Below the pieces are notes generated by a model. That model saw only the letters and a program-made list of their open reading frames with translations. It did no database searches and was not told the DNA's origin. Of a stretch of 64,000 nt of DNA, positions 59,501 through 64,000 are shown in pieces. The position numbers and the translations under genes were made by a program. The DNA comes from Sipunculus nudus. Lineage: Eukaryota; Annelida; Sipuncula; Golfingiida; Sipunculidae. Position 1 is the first letter of the stretch, and each line of letters starts with the position of its first letter. Where the stretch lies: positions 54,881,676 through 54,945,675 of the forward strand of contig CM049316.1 of the NCBI GenBank assembly GCA_026874595.1, in the 5' to 3' direction.

Positions 59501-62500
59501 GAAGTATCACAGGCTTCGTTTCATTTTATAACCTGGCATAAACCAGGCCTGGTGACTACTGCACCTGTGGGCCCTGGGTGTGTAATTGTCCCAGTTGCTG
59601 GGTCATACCACAAAAGAACCCTCGAAAGGTGCATTTGTGTGTAGGTGAAACACAGCTGGATGAAAAAATCTCACTGCCTCAGCTGAGATTCAAACACACC
59701 ATCTCCTGGCTTTGAGTCCTGTGCTCTACCCCTGAGCCAAAGAAGCTGTTCAAATCTGCTCAGCTTATCTTACAACTATATTTTTGAAAGAGAGGTTTCC
59801 TATTCATATATCCACACTTAAAAGTGACTTACTAATCTCTCCTGGTTTGACCTTGACCTCGATCTTGGAGACACATTCATGGAAGCACTCTGGTGGGGGT
59901 TCCAGGGTCCATATTTTTGTGCCCGTTATCTGGGCCTGCCAAGATGGCAGCCCTACGTTGTCAACCTACATTCAAAGTAAATAAAAAGTTACAACTATGA
60001 TGCACACAAATGGGGAAATTTGTGCAAAGCATAAAATACCAGTGGGCCATAATATTAATCATTTCAGGCAAAAAAAAATTATAATGTTTCTGAGGCACTT
60101 TTTTTTCTGAAAATGCACAGTTTGGCTTTTTTTATTTTATTTTTTTAACATGAAACCAGATTTGAATTTTTAGGAGGAAATCTGGCTGATGCAGGAGTCA
60201 CACATTTGTGTCAGTAAATTTTATTCAAGCTGATCACCAGATTACCATGTTACACTTCCAAGGGCAAATAAAAAAAGTCTGATGCGGGGGGGGGGGGGGG
60301 GGTGAGATACATACAATTAATTTTTTTGGCCTTCATGAAAGCCTTATGATATATTTGCTAACATTCATAATCATATCTTTGCATATTCAATACTTACATG
60401 CATATGGGCACCATAGCCTGGTACCCCCATAAAAATCCAGTCTGTTTTACTGGATTCTGCTGCACTTGGCAGAAAATACGGGCGTGTATAGTGCTGCCGT
60501 AATATGTTAGCAGCTGTAGAGTCACAATTACTCCTGAAAAGATATGAAGTAAAGTATAATTGTGTCCATGGTACAGCTGAATCTGCATAGTTGCAGTTTC
60601 ATATTTAATTTTGAGATTAATATTAAATCAACATTTATAACAAATGAGCAATGGGTCAAGACACTCAGCTCCATATCAAGTACTGAGCTTTGTAAACTGA
60701 GTACTGATATTAAAAGCATTTGCTTCTCACAGTACCCAGGTTTAATTGAAAAGTCATATATTACCATCCCGGTTGTCATTTTAACAAGGTCTTTACAGCT
60801 CTGCTTCTGCTAAGACTGGAACATGCTGACTCTTTCATATTAAGGCCATTTCTAGTTTCAACCCTTGGTAAAATTATGTAATGTGCAAATGTAAGTTGTG
60901 CCTCCTCTTGGGAACTAGTTTAGGGCTAAATGATAATAAAGAGTCTCTAACTAGTGTACTAGCATCAGAGTGTCTTTACATCTTGCAACGAGGACCACAC
61001 TGTAACGCTCAATGAAGATGAAACACGACATCTCATGGCATCACATCACCTGACATAAACCAGACCAATTGTTAGCTTTTTTAGTACACTTTCTTACAAC
61101 ACCTACTATGTGCATGAAATATTTTGGTTTTACTCAGCATTTTTGTAAATCCCTCAATATATTTGTTAAATTTCTGACCACATGAAACAAGCATAGCTCA
61201 CATAGATTACTGGACAACAACCAACTTGTATGCGTGCGATACTTTAAATGTGTTAATTCATCACTTGTATCCCGATGTTAAGATTATAATTATCTGCTGT
61301 TAATCATAATATCAATGTGTCAGGATGGATGACTTTTGCAGTTGCTTCCCCCATATGGCTTGTGACACAACTTAAGTTTGGCTTACCAGCCCAATAGAAA
61401 TGCCTACAGAGTCAGTGTATTCATAACTAGAACTAGTTATTGGGGATATATCATGTACATTCATGAACAACTCTATATTATGATGGTAAAATTTATTACA
61501 GAGCTGTAACCAAATCAGTGGCCATTTTATCTGCATGGGTGGAGTTATGACCACATACAATTATGAATATTCCACAGATGCTTACAATGATAAAATTTTA
61601 TATGGAAGGAGCATAAATTTGATAATATTCTTTAAGTGACTAAATTTTAAGTAATAAGTTATGTTACCATATAAAGGGCTATGACCTGTTAAAGACCAGC
61701 CCATCAAACAATCTAACAGTATCACTTACTTAGGGTTAGAGCTTAATGAAAACCTAACATGGTTGGATCACTCTGAACAAGTATGCAAAAAGCTCTCTTC
61801 TATAGTAGGTGCACTCTTTAGGTGCAGTTGATACATACCTCAAGACACCACATTGAAAATATACACTGGCCTGATTCAGCCACATACTGACTACAGCCTC
61901 ACAATCTGGGGAAATGTGCCTACTTCATGTCTTACTTGCATCCAAAGTCTTCCAAATCGAGCCGCATATATTATAAGGCACAATTTTAATCATGAATGTA
62001 GCATTACAGCTATCCGTTCGTCCCTTAGCATTAAATCAGTTGAACAAAGACATGCATATCTGACTCGCATCCTTATGTTTAAATGTCTGAATAACTTAAG
62101 TCCATCCTATATGACCGACTGGTTCACTTTTGTTCACCAAGTCCAACAACATGATACACGCAATAGCTATTCCAATAAATTATATGTACAAAAACCTCGG
62201 ACACACTATCCAAAGAAGTCATTTTTATACCAAGGTCCTTTTTTGTGAAACACATTAAATGAATCTCAAAGAAACTGCTCCTCCTTAGAGGCCTTTAAAA
62301 AAAGTATCATGTAATAAACCTATGTGCTTTATATGTCATATGCTATTTCATATTTCATATTCATGTTTAATCTCACATCTTGCTGCATAAATTTATCTTT
62401 AGTCACTTTTAATAATTCTGATTGCATTTTACATGTTTTTATATATATATAAACTGTATAGCCCAACAGGGCCGTGTTGCAGATCAGGCAATCTTGTCTG

Positions 62501-63496
62501 AACAGGCTATCCTGTATAAATATGTATTAATAAATAAATTAATAAATAAATAAATTATACATGTATGTTTTTCATGCAAATTTGCATTCAAAAAGGTATT
62601 AATGTTTAATGGTTGGAACTTGTACTTTTCATATGCACTATTTTAGTAACTTAAGCATACTCAAAACATGTTAATACTTCCTAGGCAAATATGGAAATAT
62701 GAAACATATGCAACAGGTATCATATCACCACAATCCAGTGATATATCATGTTATATATTTTATGAATATCACCCAACTGATAACACATATTCCAGAATCT
62801 CCTTTTCTCTGTGTTTTATATGTCATATGCTATTTCATACTTTAATTTTATATTTATGTCACACTCATGATTGCTTTGTATATTACGTTCCATGTTATAG
62901 TTTTATATTCATGTTTAATCTCACATCTTGCTGCATAAATTTATCTTTAGTCACTTTTATTAATTCTAATTGCATTTTACATGTTTTTTACATTATTTAA
63001 ACTGTATAGCCCAACAGGGCCGTGTGGCAGATCAGGCAATCTTGTCTGAATGGACTATCCTGTATAAATATGTATTAAGAAATAAATTAATAAAATAAAT
63101 ATATTATACATGTATGTTTTTCATGCAAATTTGCATTAAAAAAGGTATTAATGTTTAATGGTTGAAACTTGTACTTTTTATATGCACCATATTAGTAAAT
63201 TAAGCATACTCAAAACATGTTAATACTTCCTAGGCAAATATTGAAATATGAAACATATGCAAACAGGTATCATATCACGTCAATCCAGTGATATATCATG
63301 ATATATATTTTATGAATATCACCCAACTGATAACATATATTCCAGAATCTCCTTGCCTTGGTGGGTTACCACCATTCATAACAAATTGTACATAGGGATC
63401 AAAATAAATTGTTCTGCCATAATGACTTAAACACAGAGAGTTTGTTGTGTATAGAATTGTCAGGCAGAAAATTAGGGATAATTTACTTGCCAGCAT
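53510..63496 (-). CDS. Secreted/ER JmjC (cupin-like) Fe(II)/2-oxoglutarate oxygenase, incompletely resolved exons
   Basis: Exons at 63323-63496, 60398-60533, 59833-59965 and 53510-53595 read on the minus strand. The first opens with a signal peptide (M-L-A-S-K-L-S-L-I-F-C-L-T-I-L-Y). The second ends G-V-P-G-Y-G-A-H-M-H and joins in phase to V-D-N-V-G-L-P-S-W-Q, creating the metal-binding H-V-D triad start. Next come Q-I-T-G-T-K-I-W-T-L, whose Lys is placed like the 2-oxoglutarate Lys of JmjC proteins, and P-P-P-E-C. The last exon has V-L-D-T-N-K-W-F-H with the distal His and ends I-T-I-G-S-E-Y-D-stop. The last three exons join in phase. Exon 1 ends in phase 0 but the next needs two prior bases, so at least one exon between 60534 and 63322 is missing from my model. 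Substrate unknown. A secreted hydroxylase is the inference. Confidence 0.8.
54115..54600 (+). repeat. Tandem array, four units of about 125 bp, GGTGGCGCC type, in the oxygenase intron
   Basis: Unit landmarks are GTAGGTGGCnCCAC-AGTCTTGT, GATGTATGGACATGC, ATTTCAGGC and CTCCTGAGAA-TTAGCAGG. The G-GTGGC words lie near 54131, 54261, 54387 and 54509. Single or inverted relatives occur at 42985-43215, 56800-56930, 58200-58320 and 58970-59080. Confidence 0.82.
54640..56110. other. Oxygenase intron, mostly unassigned
   Basis: No exon recognised. CTGGCCTGTTGCCAAATCTG-type and GGCAGTCTGCCAA phrases repeat near 54700-54800. AAGGTCA-bearing units (TTTGACCTTG, CCAAGGTCA) appear from 55890. Confidence 0.45.
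56120..57825 (+). mobile_element. Composite element with GCCCCCGCC...GGCGGGGGC ends and 182-bp internal units
   Basis: Begins GATGTGTCGGAACGACACAA-ATGCCCCCGCC and ends TATGCCCCGACC-ACTTTGTGGCGGGGGCATAAA, so the ends are short inverted repeats. Inside, units of about 182 bp recur: the word CATGTGTATTTGTCATGAAA is near 57196, 57378 and 57559. Less regular units lie at 56150-56500. A different piece (56500-57185) with a GGTGGCGCCACC core (56816-56827) and a GGACGGACGGACAGAC tail has been inserted. No coding capacity. It lies within the oxygenase's last intron. Confidence 0.78.
57830..58420 (+). repeat. TCAAGGTCA-bearing repeat units
   Basis: Two diverged units share AAGTCAAGGTCA or TTCAAGGTCAAGG-CACTCTC, ATGACA-AAAT and CACCCATATCTATG-A. 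Exact TCAAGGTCA occurs at 57898, 58027, 58351 and 58357. Confidence 0.65.
58970..59110 (+). repeat. Single GGTGGCGCCACC repeat unit
   Basis: GATTGTAGGTGGCGCCACCT (palindrome exact at 58977-58988), CAAGATGTATACACAAGC, AAATTTCAGG and CAGACAAACAGATGGACG follow the order of the 54115-54600 units. Confidence 0.75.
59393..59752 (-). mobile_element. tRNA-derived SINE with 14-bp target-site duplication
   Basis: On the minus strand the head has TTGGCTCAGGGGTAGAGC (A box) and GTGTTTGAATCTC (B box), about 40 bases apart. The body continues to an A-rich tail at 59393-59405. It is flanked by exact copies of AATCTGCTCAGCTT at 59379-59392 and 59753-59766. The insertion is 360 bp and lies 81 bp past an oxygenase exon, in the same orientation as that gene. 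Confidence 0.92.
59833..59965 (-). CDS. Oxygenase core exon with H-x-D Asp and 2OG Lys
   Basis: Acceptor AATGTAG, donor A|GTAAGT. 44 codons from V-D-N-V-G-L to K-V-K-P-G-E-I plus one base. The acceptor's pyrimidine tract is weak, but both flanking junctions are in phase. Confidence 0.88.
60398..60533 (-). CDS. Oxygenase core exon with first metal-binding His
   Basis: Acceptor CATATCTTTTCAG, donor CAT|GTAAGT. 45 codons: S-N-C-D-S-T-A-A-N-I-L-R-Q-H-Y through D-W-I-F-M-G-V-P-G-Y-G-A-H-M-H. Starts with the third base of a split codon. Confidence 0.85.
61685..62560 (+). pseudogene. LINE reverse transcriptase C-terminus and 3' tail, antisense in the oxygenase intron
   Basis: Plus-strand reading gives I-T-Y-L-G-L-E-L-N-E-N-L-T-W, then V-C-K-K-L-S-S-I-V-G. 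From 61853 it continues I-Y-T-G-L-I-Q-P-H-T-D-Y-S-L-T-I-W-G-N, with E-Q-R-H-A-Y-L-T-R and M-F-K-C-L-N-N-L-S-P later. This is the usual end of a CR1/Jockey-type LINE polymerase. A few stops (for example near 61830 and 62248) break the frame. The 3' tail carries AGCCCAACAGGGCCGTGT and ends in (TAAA)n-like repeats at about 62525-62560. Confidence 0.85.
62317..63354. repeat. Tandem duplication, period about 549 bp, reaching into oxygenase exon 1
   Basis: Landmarks repeat at 548-550 bp: TCATGTTTAATCTCACATC at 62361 and 62909, ACTGTATAGCCCAACAGGGC at 62453 and 63001, and TCCAGAATCTCCTT at 62791 and 63341. The unit therefore spans the LINE tail and the last 32 bases of oxygenase exon 1 with its donor. 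A second, non-functional copy of that exon end sits at about 62768-62804. Confidence 0.88.
63323..63496 (-). CDS. Oxygenase coding exon 1 (signal peptide)
   Basis: 58 codons from the Met at 63496: a hydrophobic run to L-C-L-S-H, then Y-F-D-P-Y-V-Q-F-V and G-G-N-P-P-R-Q-G-D, ending I-S-W|GTGATA. The frame remains open to a Met pair at 63541; the inner Met gives a standard signal peptide, although its Kozak context is weak. The last 32 coding bases are repeated in the tandem duplication downstream. Confidence 0.65.
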
Positions 63497-64000
63497 GGGG
63501 TAATTGTAGCCCTGCTCCCTAAGCTGAACACTACACATCACAGAGCTTTATATATTAGAGAGAAGACCCATTGATCCCCTCTGTTTATACAACTACTACT
63601 GTGTCAGTTTAACATGATGTGTTAATCCCCCAGTGAGTCTGCAGCAACACCAGTTTTACTTTTTCCTATTTAAAAAAACATAACATTGTTTCAATTGTTT
63701 ATCTTGAGTTATGAAAACCACCCCCTACCCAGGCACACTAATAGCATTGTTTCCTAGTAACTCAGTGACCCAGCATAGGGATGTGATGCTGGCAAACACA
63801 TGGTCTTTAGGATTTTATCAGCAGATATCTATAACAGACAGTGAAACTTTATCTGTAATATGAAAGAGCTAAATTAAAAAGTAGATTCATATACCGTAAA
63901 ATCTCCACTTAAAACCGCGGTTTAATCAAGAAATTCAAAATCTTGAAATCATGTTGTTTTCCTGAAAGCACTGTGCGGTTTATACTAGAAGGGTTTCCTA
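63497..64000. other. Upstream of the oxygenase start; nothing further recognised
   Basis: Presumably 5' UTR and promoter or upstream intron of the minus-strand gene. I see no coding exon and no convincing TATA box. Confidence 0.35.

Noticed and set aside
59660-59750. Functional tRNA gene
   Set aside because: A and B boxes are present but the cloverleaf is imperfect, and the segment is part of a 360-bp insertion with target-site duplications, so it is a SINE head.
61387-61503. Possible internal oxygenase exon (39 codons, good splice sites)
   Set aside because: Phase 0 at both ends does not join to the next exon, and its residues match nothing I recognise.

Overview
The window is a piece of an animal nuclear genome, most likely a bivalve mollusc. 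Genes are split by GT-AG introns, non-coding DNA is AT-rich and packed with transposon relics, and several repeat families have the look of heterodont bivalve repeats (tandem-unit elements with GGTGGCGCCACC cores, an element bounded by GCCCCCGCC / GGCGGGGGC ends, Gmr1-like gypsy, tRNA-derived SINEs, CR1-like LINEs). There is no prokaryotic gene organisation, rRNA or CRISPR.

Three host genes can be supported. (1) 3988-5220, minus: an intronless class A (rhodopsin-like) GPCR with an atypical V-R-Y in place of D/E-R-Y. (2) 25005-39823, plus: a complete five-exon omega-class glutathione S-transferase predicted at 241 aa with the omega active-site Cys; all exon phases join. A first exon of only 25 coding bases lies 8.9 kb upstream of exon 2. 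(3) 53510-63496, minus: a secreted or ER-targeted JmjC/cupin-type Fe(II)/2-oxoglutarate oxygenase. I can read a signal-peptide exon, two core exons carrying the H-x-D motif, and the last exon with the distal His and the stop; at least one internal exon is unresolved.

Layout: 1-1176 is the 3' end of a Ty3/Gypsy element (RNase H, polypurine tract, 850-bp LTR). 1177-3987 is mostly unassigned. 3988-5220 is the GPCR. 5350-24500 is intergenic and full of repeats: a three-copy dispersed family, a 1.4-kb tandem-unit element, transposase and LINE relics, a foldback element, a Harbinger-like MITE and a cluster of CAACACCGTTA motifs. 25005-39823 is the GST gene, whose introns carry a perfect 34-bp inverted repeat, a second tandem-unit element, an 11-unit minisatellite and a tandem duplication interrupted by a 31-bp-TIR element. 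40250-53500 is intergenic, with a CCAAT/ATTGG-rich TIR element split by a SINE and a second Harbinger-like MITE. 53510-63496 is the oxygenase gene, whose introns hold repeat arrays, a SINE with a 14-bp target-site duplication, and a LINE with a 549-bp tandem duplication that reaches into coding exon 1.

The three genes do not form a pathway or cluster that I can justify; they are ordinary separate genes. Most of the interest lies in the repeat architecture and in the oxygenase.
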